Assembly: GCA_028065135.1 (NCBI GenBank)
Contig: JAPTWR010000104.1
Location: 43,563 to 107,562, forward strand
Reading direction: 5' to 3'
Source: Acidithiobacillus sp.
GTDB taxonomy: Bacteria > Pseudomonadota > Gammaproteobacteria > Acidithiobacillales > Acidithiobacillaceae
DNA length: 64,000 nt
Made by a program: the position numbers and the translations under genes. The notes below the pieces were generated by a model, which saw only the letters and a program-made list of their open reading frames with translations, was not told the DNA's origin and did no database searches. Of the stretch, positions 27,075 to 35,600 are shown one piece after another. Position 1 is the stretch's first letter. Each line of letters opens with the position of its first letter.

Positions 27075-27698
27075 ATGACGGAACCCATGACGGAACCGGC
27101 CATCGAGAGACCCGATCCGATTCCAGTGCTGCTAAAACGCCTGGGCGATCTGGATCGATCCATGCAGTCCATCCGGGATGCGCAGGAAAATCTCCACACG
27201 GATCTGCAACGTCTGCAGGAATTCCAGCGGGGAACCATGGATGCCGCGCAACTATTGCAACAGGCGTTAATGGTGTGGGCGGACAGCGAGCCATCCCGGA
27301 TGTGGCAGGAAACGCGGGAATGGCTGCACAAGGCGGAACAGATGGTACTGGCCGCTCAAAAACCGTGGACCGAGGAAGCACGAAAAATCTGGATCGCCAA
27401 CATCGTCGAGGCGTCCACCGGCGCTCTGCAGGAACTCACGGCGGAATACCGGGAGCGGATTTCCACGCGCGCCAATCGCGCCGTGGTCAATCTCGACCGG
27501 ACGGCGAAGAAAAACATGGAGGATTTTGCCGATTATCTGAACGAACTGCACGAAAAATATGCCCATGACTTGGAGATGTCGGCGGAAAACGCCCTGCGCG
27601 AGCAGACCAGAAACATGATCATGGAAAACAAAAAAATCATGGAACGGCTGATCGGCGGCCTGCAGGAACAGGCGAAAGCGCCGGGAGAACCCTTCTGA
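27075..27698 (+). CDS. Coiled-coil protein of the backbone operon
   Basis: The product is a highly charged, almost wholly helical protein of 207 residues. Heptad-like leucine/alanine spacing is clear around residues 20-70 (LLKRLGDLDRSMQSI...LQRLQEF) and 110-200. There is no membrane segment, signal peptide or catalytic motif. It follows the previous stop by one base and its TGA overlaps the primase ATG (27696-27700). A scaffold or DNA-associated role is possible but not shown by the sequence. Confidence 0.6.
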   Translation: MTEPMTEPAIERPDPIPVLLKRLGDLDRSMQSIRDAQENLHTDLQRLQEFQRGTMDAAQLLQQALMVWADSEPSRMWQETREWLHKAEQMVLAAQKPWTEEARKIWIANIVEASTGALQELTAEYRERISTRANRAVVNLDRTAKKNMEDFADYLNELHEKYAHDLEMSAENALREQTRNMIMENKKIMERLIGGLQEQAKAPGEPF

Positions 27699-28969
27699 TG
27701 GTCATGCTCGACCTGCGCGGTATCGACCGTGTATTCACCGGAATTACCGATGAACCGCTCTATGGCCGGGTCAAAGATTATTTGCGCGGCGGTGATCGCT
27801 GGCCGTGGCTCCTGACACGATTCGGCATTCCGGCATCGGCCCTGAAAGGAAAAAACTGCCCCTGCCCCGGCTGTGGCGGAAAAGACCGTTTCCGTTTCGA
27901 CAACAAGGACGGTACGGGGTCATTTCTCTGCTCCCAGGGCACCGGCGAAGTGTTGGCGGGGTCCGGCTGGGCCTTGCTGGAGCATGTGTACGGCTGGAGT
28001 TTCGAGCGAGCACTGGAAGAAGTGGCACGGGTTGCACTGGTGGATTTTGCACCGAAAGCAGCCCTTGCAGGGCGCAAACTATTGCCGTCCGCAGGATTGC
28101 AGGGCGCGGAAATCCGCGACGCGCAAGGGAGTGATGCGGTGCCAACGGCGGTTTCGATTCAGGCGCCGGGTGTACCGCAGATCATCCACTGGCAGAATCT
28201 GGAGGAAGAACCGCAACGCCGGTACGACTATCTGATGCGGGTTTTCAAGGAATCCGTCCCGCTGCCGCAACTGGATGGTTCCGCATTGCAGATCGTGCGC
28301 AACTACTGGATTTCCCGTGGCATGGGGGCGCGGTTCCGGATGCCGTCGCATCTGCATTTCCATCCCGATCTGCCCGACCGCAAACAACAGTGGTCCGGTC
28401 CCGCCCTGATCGCCTGGATCACCCGGCCTTGTGACGGTATGAACGCCTTTGCCAACCGGCATTTCGTCGGGATGCAACGCATCTGGCTGAATCCCGAGTT
28501 GCGCCATGGCCCCGTGGACGCCGGACACGGCAAGGCTGCCGCCTGCAAGGCCCCCATCGAACAAGCGAAAAAATCCTTCGGCATCATCGATCAGGGCATG
28601 ATCGGCAGCAGCGTACACCTGTACGGCTCCGAGCAAAGCCGGATACGGGTCATCGGCGAGGGGATCGAAACCGTGCTGTCCTGGCTGCGCATCCAGAGCC
28701 TGCAAGGCACGCTCACGGAATCCGTCGAGGCGCACGCCTGCCTGGGCACTTCACAGATCAAGAACTGGTTTGCGCCGACGGATAAACCGGTCTGGCTGCT
28801 TCAGGACAATGACCCGGCGGGTCTGCAGGCCGCGCAGGTTTTTTTGCGGCTGCATCCCGATACCCGAATTCTCACGCCCCCACAGGGCTGCAACGATTTT
28901 AACGATTATCTGTTGACCATGAACCCAAGCCCATCACCAACAAGGAGTGTATCCCCATGCCTACCCTAA
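27698..28969 (+). CDS. Zinc-ribbon/TOPRIM DNA primase-like protein
   Basis: The product has 423 residues. Residues ~54-79 form a primase-type zinc ribbon (CPCPGCGGKDRFRF...FLC), as in phage T7/P4-like and plasmid primases. The C-terminal half holds a TOPRIM-like domain with GEGIETVLSW at about 318-328 and LLQDNDPAG at about 366-374, giving the conserved acidic residues. Such proteins lay RNA primers for lagging-strand or post-transfer second-strand synthesis. No helicase domain is present. A repeat-derived stretch (AALAGRKLLPSAGLQGAE) lies between the two domains. The last codons overlap the start of the next gene by 13 nt, so translation is probably coupled. Confidence 0.85.
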   Translation: MVMLDLRGIDRVFTGITDEPLYGRVKDYLRGGDRWPWLLTRFGIPASALKGKNCPCPGCGGKDRFRFDNKDGTGSFLCSQGTGEVLAGSGWALLEHVYGWSFERALEEVARVALVDFAPKAALAGRKLLPSAGLQGAEIRDAQGSDAVPTAVSIQAPGVPQIIHWQNLEEEPQRRYDYLMRVFKESVPLPQLDGSALQIVRNYWISRGMGARFRMPSHLHFHPDLPDRKQQWSGPALIAWITRPCDGMNAFANRHFVGMQRIWLNPELRHGPVDAGHGKAAACKAPIEQAKKSFGIIDQGMIGSSVHLYGSEQSRIRVIGEGIETVLSWLRIQSLQGTLTESVEAHACLGTSQIKNWFAPTDKPVWLLQDNDPAGLQAAQVFLRLHPDTRILTPPQGCNDFNDYLLTMNPSPSPTRSVSPCLP

Positions 28970-29637
28970 AAAATCCCCTCCTGCGGAACACCCCCTTGCG
29001 GGGGGGCAACCCCTTGGCAGGGCGCGGCCCCCTGCGGGCTGCAAGCCTACCGGCTGTAAGCCTACCGGCTGTAAGCCTGCCGACTGCAGGTCTGCCGGCC
29101 GCAGGCCTGTTGATGACGCTGATGCTGGCCGGATGCGCATCGCAACCGTCTGTTCCGATGCCGGAGACGACAGCAGGATCGATTCCTTCGGTGTTGTTGC
29201 GATCTTCGCAAATGGCGTCCCGTGCGCAGCAACGGGTGTCCGAAGTGCTGTTTGTACAGACCCATCCCCCGGTCGTCGCCATTGCGCCTTCTCACTGGAA
29301 GGCGATGGGGGACCGCTTCCACTTCCATTGGGAGGGGCCGGTCAACGTGGTGGCCTTGAATCTGGCGGCGGCGATGGGCTGGAGCATGGAATTTGCCAAA
29401 CCGCAGCCATCCTTCATGCCTTCGGTGTATATCGACCAGAACAACAGCAACGTGCGGCAAATGCTGGACGCCATCAACCGGCAGATCATGCCGACCGCCA
29501 TACTCCGGGCACAACCCAAGGGACGGAAACTGATTTTGCAGGTTCCAACCCAAGCGGAAATTCGGCATGCCATCCTGAAAGGATATTTCCCCACGCCTGC
29601 CCGTTGGTTTCAGCCTGCAAACCGGGTGGAAAAGTAA
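28957..29637 (+). CDS. dotD: DotD/TraH-like outer-membrane lipoprotein with repeat-built signal region
   Basis: The product has 226 residues; AAGGAG sits 9 nt before the ATG. The lipobox is MLAGC, with the cysteine near residue 60. The C-terminal domain (DRFHFHWEGPVNVVALNLA...VYIDQNNSNVRQMLDAINRQI) has the secretin-N-like pattern of DotD, which with DotC places the DotH ring in the outer membrane of I-type T4SS. DotD is usually about 160 residues; the extra length is the N-terminus, where G/C-rich repeats encode LRGGNPLAGR and four SLPAV-like units before the hydrophobic core. Either the repeats lengthen a working signal peptide or the true start lies inside them. The DotD call is moderate, the lipoprotein call firm. 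Confidence 0.7.
   Translation: MPTLKNPLLRNTPLRGGNPLAGRGPLRAASLPAVSLPAVSLPTAGLPAAGLLMTLMLAGCASQPSVPMPETTAGSIPSVLLRSSQMASRAQQRVSEVLFVQTHPPVVAIAPSHWKAMGDRFHFHWEGPVNVVALNLAAAMGWSMEFAKPQPSFMPSVYIDQNNSNVRQMLDAINRQIMPTAILRAQPKGRKLILQVPTQAEIRHAILKGYFPTPARWFQPANRVEK
29038..29109. repeat. 15-bp tandem repeats in the signal-peptide coding region
   Basis: CCTACCGGCTGTAAG occurs twice in tandem, followed by CCTGCCGACTGCAGG and TCTGCCGGCCGCAGG, each exactly 15 bp. They encode five-residue units of the SLPAV/GLPAA type just before the hydrophobic core of the lipoprotein signal. Confidence 0.85.
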
Positions 29638-29716
29638 CCTGTGCGGCAGATCGGGCCATAGTACGACGGCACTAAGGGATTTGAGGATTGTGGGAAACCG
29701 GAACAGGAGAAAAATC

Positions 29717-30061
29717 ATGGTTCGTCATTTTGCACGCGGATTACTGCTCGCCACCACCGCCCTGGGTCTGGCCGGTTGCGCCTCCCATTCCGAACCGCCG
29801 GGGAAAGTCGTCAAGCTGGCATTCGTCAAATATTTGACCGGGGATCATTCTTTACATCTGCATTGGCCGAAACACCATCACCGCACTTTTATTTACGAGG
29901 CGCTCATACATGCCCATGTCGAAAAGTGCGTACCCACGAGCAAACCCGACGTGCGCGCCTGTTCCGTGTACATTCAATTTCATGGTCACCCCTCTTTGGG
30001 ACATCGCGGCGTGATCGACATGATGAAAGAGGAGAATCAATGGCATCTTCTGTGGAAATAA
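29717..30061 (+). CDS. Small putative lipoprotein
   Basis: The product has 114 residues. The ATG at 29717 has AGGAGA 7 nt upstream; the longer frame from 29681 lacks such a site and would bury the signal peptide. MVRHFARGLLLATTALGLAGCAS is a classic lipoprotein signal with lipobox LAGC. The mature protein is histidine-rich around residues 40-55 and has paired cysteines (KCVPTSKPDVRACS), perhaps a disulphide. It follows the DotD-like gene, so an envelope role in the transfer apparatus is plausible. A diverged copy of the palindromic element (GGCACTAAGGG) lies 40-50 nt before the start. Confidence 0.7.
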   Translation: MVRHFARGLLLATTALGLAGCASHSEPPGKVVKLAFVKYLTGDHSLHLHWPKHHHRTFIYEALIHAHVEKCVPTSKPDVRACSVYIQFHGHPSLGHRGVIDMMKEENQWHLLWK

Positions 30062-30276
30062 GCCATCAGCAGGACCGCCTGAATTACTGGCGCAGTCTCA
30101 CGCACCGGATCGAAAAATGTTGGGCGGCAGTCTGGCGCGGAGACGGTCGTGGTTTTCACGAATCCAACCCCAGCAAAAACACAGCCATCACCGGCGGCAG
30201 TCAGCGCATATTACCATCCTATCCGGCCATGGGTGGAGCGGACGAAACAGGCCCGTCTCGCTGCCAAAGATACTGA
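30040..30276 (+). CDS. Small hypothetical protein, probably cut at its 3' end
   Basis: The product has 78 residues and begins MASSVEISHQQDRLNYWRSL. AGAGGAGA lies 5 nt before the ATG, and the start overlaps the end of the lipoprotein gene, so translation is probably coupled. The first ~40 residues look like normal coding sequence. The end runs up to the IS21-type repeat block that begins at 30290, so the original C-terminus may have been lost when the island arrived. No family is recognised. Confidence 0.55.
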   Translation: MASSVEISHQQDRLNYWRSLTHRIEKCWAAVWRGDGRGFHESNPSKNTAITGGSQRILPSYPAMGGADETGPSRCQRY

Positions 30277-30289
30277 CTGCGTATTCCGG

Positions 30290-30381
30290 GGCATCGTGGT
30301 CACCCATTCCGTTTGATCGTGGGCAGTAATTCTGATTGATGGTGGGCACCCATTACGATTGATCGTGGGCACTTTTGTGGA
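30290..30381. repeat. Four direct 23-bp repeats, IS21-type end
   Basis: Copies of TTGATCGTGGGCA-type sequence start at 30290 (diverged), 30313, 30336 and 30359, exactly 23 bp apart. Two inverted copies of TGCCCACGAT follow near 30396-30430 with a 21-bp spacing. Multiple terminal repeats beside an istA-like gene are characteristic of IS21-family ends. Confidence 0.75.
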
Positions 30382-30525
30382 TTTTCCGGAATCGGTGCCC
30401 ACGATGGTGGAATCACTGCCCACGATGCCGGAACGGTGTCCCGGTTTCCACTTGGCGAAAAGAAAACATTCTGGTCATTCATTGGCTTAAACAGCATCCT
30501 TGGCTCTTTTTACAGGAGATCCAGG

Positions 30526-30963
30526 ATGCCCACACCGAGGATGACCATGAAGGCAATTCAAGAAGTAATCCGTTTACATGCTGCAGGCCTCAGCCAGCGG
30601 CAAATTGCGCAGGCCTGCCGTCTTTCTAAGGGGGCGGTTGGCAAATATTTGCAGAAGGCCGAACAGGCCAGTATCTCTTGGCCTTTGTCCCCCGAAATGG
30701 ACCCGGCAAAACTGGAAGCACTGCTTTTCCCCAGCCATCGGTCTGCCACTGTGACGGCGCCAGTGATGCCGGATTTTGCGGCTATCCACACGGAGATGCG
30801 GCGCAAGGGTGTTAATCAGCGTTATCCGTTATCCACCTGTCAGCATCAGGATTTTACCGCACTATGTCGTGAAAATTGGCTCTCTACCTTGCCGAAGGAG
30901 GGTAAGAATTGCCAGAATATGATCTGGTCTTGGGTGAACCCTCTTGACGCTGACCCCCGCTGA
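30526..30963 (+). pseudogene. istA: IS21-family istA transposase, 3' truncated
   Basis: AGGAG lies 9 nt before the ATG at 30526. The first ~105 residues match the IstA N-terminus: a helix-turn-helix region (IQEVIRLHAAGLSQRQIAQACRLSKGAVGKYL) followed by PDFAAIHTEMRRKGV. After about 30810 the frame continues into unrelated sequence and stops at 30963, so the DDE catalytic core and the partner istB are missing. It cannot transpose. It marks the left edge of the inserted island. Confidence 0.8.
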
Positions 30964-31155
30964 AAACTGAACAAGCACCGGCGCTGTTTGACAAACCATG
31001 TGATTGGCTTTGATTCCGCTTATTGCGGCGTGCAGGTGTAAGCCCAGCGGGCAGGTCGGGGGCGGTGTCTGGGGTGTGCAATGATAACCGGGTGGGCAGG
31101 AAGCCAAAGTTGCAGACTGATTATACCCTACCGCATAACCCGCCAATCCACCCAA
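30862..31155 (-). pseudogene. Fragment of a glycine-zipper protein
   Basis: The minus strand encodes GAGLGGLAGYAVG, a glycine-zipper-like stretch, followed by a Pro/Cys-rich tail with CPPGYHC. Upstream in the same frame a TAG stop lies near 31197, and no ribosome site or start is convincing. It is probably the 3' part of a small surface or lipoprotein gene stranded between IS debris and the defence operon. Confidence 0.3.
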
Positions 31156-31397
31156 ACCTGCACCAACGGCCGCATCTGCTTGACAATCGGCCCGTGCCTA
31201 AATACATTAGAAGATGTTTTAGGGTGGGGAATCTGTGTCCGTATACCTTTCATCGCCTCTGGCGTGGCTATTAACCCAATCGCCCATGAGAAGCTAGAGA
31301 AATGGCCGACTCTGGAAGTTTAATAAAGAACAGGTCGAGGCTGGCGGTGCCGCAACAGACAAAAACAATGAGAACTAAATGACTGGCGGCAATTTCA
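31156..31397. other. Leader region before the defence operon
   Basis: About 240 bp with no credible gene on either strand. It should carry the promoter of the operon starting at 31398, but I see no -10/-35 pair good enough to report. It has none of the G/C-rich repeats typical of the backbone. Confidence 0.5.
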
Positions 31398-32156
31398 ATG
31401 GATAAGCAGTTTTCAACAATCGGATACGGATTCCTTCTGGAAGAGACTCTCATGCTGCTCGATGCCGCATTGGAGATCAATGACGCGCAAGCTGTGCGTG
31501 GCTCCTGTATCCAACGTTGGCCTCAGAAATCCGAGTCCAACAAGGAAAAACTGTGGCAACACATGAAATATCGCTTCCTAGAAATCGAGAACAACTCGAT
31601 CAAAAAATCTTCATTCCTGAGTATGTTTCGAAAGATTCGCAGCAATGATGAAGCGGTTCAGGATCTGGTGTTTTTCCAGTTATGCATAACAACCCCGATT
31701 CTTTTTGAAACCCTTTCACTTTTGGTTACAGACAGCTTCCTGAATACCGGCGAGGCCGTTTTCTCTCGCTACCACCTCGACCAGCTCCTGGAACGTAAAT
31801 ACGAGCGCATGCCTCAGTCAACTCGAGATCGAGTGCGGTCGATCCTCGTTAAGGCAGGACGCCTGAAGCTTTCGAAATCCAATTACTCGGTGACCACCTA
31901 CTGCCCAACCGAGGCCGTTTTGGGCTATGCGCTCTATCACGACGCATCAAAAAACGGTTGGCGGGCACCATCAACAGCCACGGTCATCAACGAAGGAACC
32001 ATCGCTCCCATCTTCATGTGCAACCGCGCCTTGCTGATTGCCGGGGTCAACAAACTCGCAACCAAGGGACATTGTGACTATCACCGGCACGGAAGCACGG
32101 ATCAAGTTCAACTGATTCATCAATCGCTGGAGGAGTATGTCGATGCCTGGAGATAA
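31398..32156 (+). CDS. BrxA-like (DUF1819-type) protein, first gene of BREX-like operon
   Basis: The product is a soluble, helix-rich protein of 252 residues. The region LLERKYERMPQSTRDRVRSILVKAGRL (about residues 133-160) resembles the TR..R...L..AG.L pattern of BrxA proteins, small DNA-binding NusB-like proteins of BREX loci. Its size and place beside a P-loop BrxF-like protein and a giant BrxC-like ATPase agree with that. No catalytic motif is seen. The ribosome site is weak. Its end overlaps the next gene's start region, so the operon is translationally coupled. The BrxA assignment is by pattern and context only and is moderately sure. Confidence 0.55.
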   Translation: MDKQFSTIGYGFLLEETLMLLDAALEINDAQAVRGSCIQRWPQKSESNKEKLWQHMKYRFLEIENNSIKKSSFLSMFRKIRSNDEAVQDLVFFQLCITTPILFETLSLLVTDSFLNTGEAVFSRYHLDQLLERKYERMPQSTRDRVRSILVKAGRLKLSKSNYSVTTYCPTEAVLGYALYHDASKNGWRAPSTATVINEGTIAPIFMCNRALLIAGVNKLATKGHCDYHRHGSTDQVQLIHQSLEEYVDAWR

Positions 32157-32682
32157 TAAAACGACTCCAGCTCAGGCCAAGGCGCTCAATGAGCTTATAG
32201 GTTTGGTCAGCGAAAGCCACGTTGGCGGCCGGACTCTTTGCTGCCTGATAGGCGGTCAAGGTTCCGGAAAAACATGGCTTGCGGAACACATGGCATCGCT
32301 GGGCGATTTCGGGCAGGTCCGATATGTGAGCGTGAATGATATCGTTCTCGACCTGCTGGCTAAAGATCCCATGTTTGCCGAGGTGTTCGATTTCAATGCT
32401 ACAACCGTCCCGGTGGATCTTAAACGCTACGGGAACAGACTTCGGAAGGCGGTACACGACCTTGTAGCCGAACAGCTATTGCCAGAGGGACTGACCATCC
32501 TCGATCACCTGGAACTGGTTTTCGCGCTCGGCATGGACCCCATGACCACCTGGTACAACGATTCCGTGGGAAAAAGAAGAATTTTACTGGTGCTGACAGG
32601 ACGAATGGCTGGTCAGCTTTGCCGCTGCGGGCAGTACACCCTGACTCGCGGAGATCAACCAATTGTGGAGCTGGAGGCCTGA
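32143..32682 (+). CDS. BrxF-like P-loop NTPase
   Basis: The product has 179 residues. The ATG at 32143 has GGAGGAG 7 nt upstream, better than the ATG at 32137. A Walker A motif, GGQGSGKT, lies near residue 37, and a hydrophobic LTILDHLELVF stretch near 120-130 can serve as Walker B. Small single-domain P-loop proteins directly before brxC are the BrxF component of type 3 BREX loci. The stop is one base before the next ATG. It is likely to work with the large ATPase that follows. The family name is inferred from size, motif and gene order. Confidence 0.65.
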   Translation: MPGDNKTTPAQAKALNELIGLVSESHVGGRTLCCLIGGQGSGKTWLAEHMASLGDFGQVRYVSVNDIVLDLLAKDPMFAEVFDFNATTVPVDLKRYGNRLRKAVHDLVAEQLLPEGLTILDHLELVFALGMDPMTTWYNDSVGKRRILLVLTGRMAGQLCRCGQYTLTRGDQPIVELEA

Positions 32683-32683
32683 T

Positions 32684-35600
32684 ATGCCACTCATGAAGGA
32701 TATGTTTGATTTCACGCCCGTCAGTAGCTGGGTGGAAAACTTCAACGAGTCGACTCACGATTCGGCCAGCCGGACGCGGATTTTCGAAAGCTTCGTCATG
32801 CTGCCCGAGGTTGAGGAGTCGGCCCGAATTATCCTGGACCGAATTCACCGTAAGCAAGGTCGCGGCTTCTTCATCACCGGTCTATACGGTTCCGGCAAAA
32901 CCATCTTCATGGCATGGCTATCCGCCATTCTGACCGAACCGACGCTGCGCAAACAGTTCCTCGATACCAAGCCCGAATGGGGCATGGATGCGCTCGCACC
33001 ACGAAAATTCCTCACGATCAACTTTACCGCCATTGAAGTGCCTGACGAGACCCTCGAGCAGGCTTTCTGGAACTCGGTTACTGACCACCTGCGCCACCTC
33101 TCGCCGCCAGTAACGGCGACCCTGTCAAACACCGACGCCTATCTGGACACATTTTTCAATCACACCGCCAGCGGCACCCGTAGCGATGTCGAGAACTGGA
33201 TTCGTGACAACCGGAGTCTCTCCGTCGATCAGCTTCGCTCCTATGACAAGGAATATCAGAAGACCATCATTGAGCAGGCTGTTGCCGCCCTGAACATTCA
33301 ACTCGTCCAGGACCGCACCACGGTCACGGAAAAGGTCAAGAAGCTGGTCGAGATCGCCAAAGAACGCGGCTATGAAGGCGTCCTGGTCTTTATTGACGAG
33401 TTGTATCTTCACCTGATCCAGAGCGACGAACACTTCAACAGGGGCACTGCTTTCCTTGGACAACTGGCCGAAGCTGGACTGGCCGGGGATCAACCGTTCT
33501 GGACTTTTGGCGCGGTCCAGGAGGAAATTCAGGCCATCGCTCGCCAAGCCGGGCGCAATTACGATACAGAGCTGATGGGCAAGCTTTCCGGGCAATCCGG
33601 CCGCTTCCAATCCATCAACATCCCGGTCACGCAATTTCATCGCATCTACAATCACCGACTGTTTCGTGAAAATTCCAAATGCGTTCATAAGCTCGCTGAT
33701 GCCTTTAAGGCTGAAATTCAGCCGCATTTCCGGGGAGCCTTTACTGACTTCCTGAAACGGTACTTCCGCGAACGCGAACCCATCACCGACGAGGCAAAAC
33801 ACTTTGCCGACGTTTATCCGATGCATCCCTTCGGGCTGTACTGCCTCACCGCGATCACCAACCGGGGCGGCAGATCCCGTGGCGCACTGGGATTTGTCCA
33901 GGAATTCATTGAAAGACGTCTGCAGGATACCAGCGACTGGAAACGTATCGCGGTGCTCGACGACGTGTTCGACTACGAGGACCTGCGTAACAAGATCATC
34001 CAGGACGATCCTGAGATGGCCAAGTATTACGGGATGTTTGAGCGCTTCTGCAGCACGGCCAGGGACGAGGTCCTGTCCCGCGTGCCTTATAAGCGCTGGT
34101 CGGACGCCGATCAGGCGGCCGCCAAGGTAGCGAGCGAACGCCTGATCAAAGCATTGATCGTCCTCTCCATGGTTAAGGAAGAACTCACCGTTTCGAAGCT
34201 GAATGACGCGCTCTTGCTGCGATGGCCCGGCAAGGAAAGTGACCCCGCTGGAAGCGACCAGGAAACGGCCCGAATCCTGGAAAAGATTGCCCAAACATTT
34301 CCGCCCCTTCGTCAGAAAGGCAGCGGGGATAATCTGAGCTTTTTCCTCTCGGTTGAAGGTGACGGGGGCGAACGCGAAGAGCTGTTGGTTGAAGTCGAGC
34401 GGGTCAAGAATGGTTTCGCACCGGATATTCAGCTTGAGAGCGCCTACCGCTCCCATCTTGAACTGTTCCTCCGCTTCCCGGGCTGTCCGCTGGGCGGCAC
34501 TGTGCCACCACAACATGGTTTCTCGACCCAGGTGGATGTGGATTGGCAGCGAACCCGCCGCTCTCTGGACTATCGACTTGAGCCCGTTACGGCGCTCTCC
34601 ACCGACCATGCGGTCATCGGCTTTGTTAAGGACGTGCCCGCCACCAAGGCGTTGCACCTGGCCGTACTCTACCCGTCAGCCTCGCCGCTTGATGTCGAGA
34701 TGGACGCAGTCCGTCATGGCAACGGACGGACCCTCGTATGGCTACCGGCCACATTGCCAGCCCAGGATATCGATGAGCTCAAACGTAGCATGGCTTTGGT
34801 CAAGCTCTTTGGTGACTACCAGTCCCAGGTTAACGCGGGCGGTGCTTCGCAATCCGTCCGTCGCAAGCTGGAGCTGCTGGGCGAATGGATTGACCTTCCC
34901 GCCGGAACCAAATCGGCCCAGCCCGCCCGCAAGGCCACGGAGATTTTGCTCGAATCCTTTGTGAACGGCGAAATCCGTCAGTGGAATACCAAGGACCAAG
35001 CCTGGGAAATCCTCTGCGAGCCCGCAGAATTGCTCTCCCTCTACCACAGCATTCCGCAGAGTGAACGCTCTCTGGAACGGCTCCTGGAAAAGGTCGCCAC
35101 CAAGGCTTTAGCCAAGGTCTTCCACTGTCATCCGGATTTCCGGGAGGCCTATTCCTTTAGCGCGGACTTGAGCAATCAGATGCGCAAACGCATCCTCGAA
35201 GCCATCTGGAAAGGGCGCGTGACCGATGGGGATGGGACTGCCAAGGCTGATCTTGAAAAGCACCTTGCGCCGCTTGGTTTGCTCAACACCGGTGTGCCCG
35301 GGGAGGTCTCGGTTACATTGGCCGCCAGCAGCGTGGAAGCCTTCAAAAAGGCGAAAGAGCGGATTCGGGACAATATCCGCAAGGCCAACCCACCTGCCAC
35401 CAGCATCGCGGAAAACCGCAAACGGCTGAAAACCACGGACCTTGGATTGACCGACACCTGGGTGGATATCCTGATCACGCTGCTCATCAGCACTGGGGAG
35501 ATCAGCGGCTTCACCATTCACGGCAAGACGGTTTCTCAGGATGATCGCACCATTGGCAGCCCGGTTGACTGGCTCCAGGATCTGGATGAACTCCGTCCCG

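Noticed and set aside
30290..30381. Iteron-type replication origin
   Set aside because: The neighbouring gene is an IS21 istA and no replication initiator is seen.
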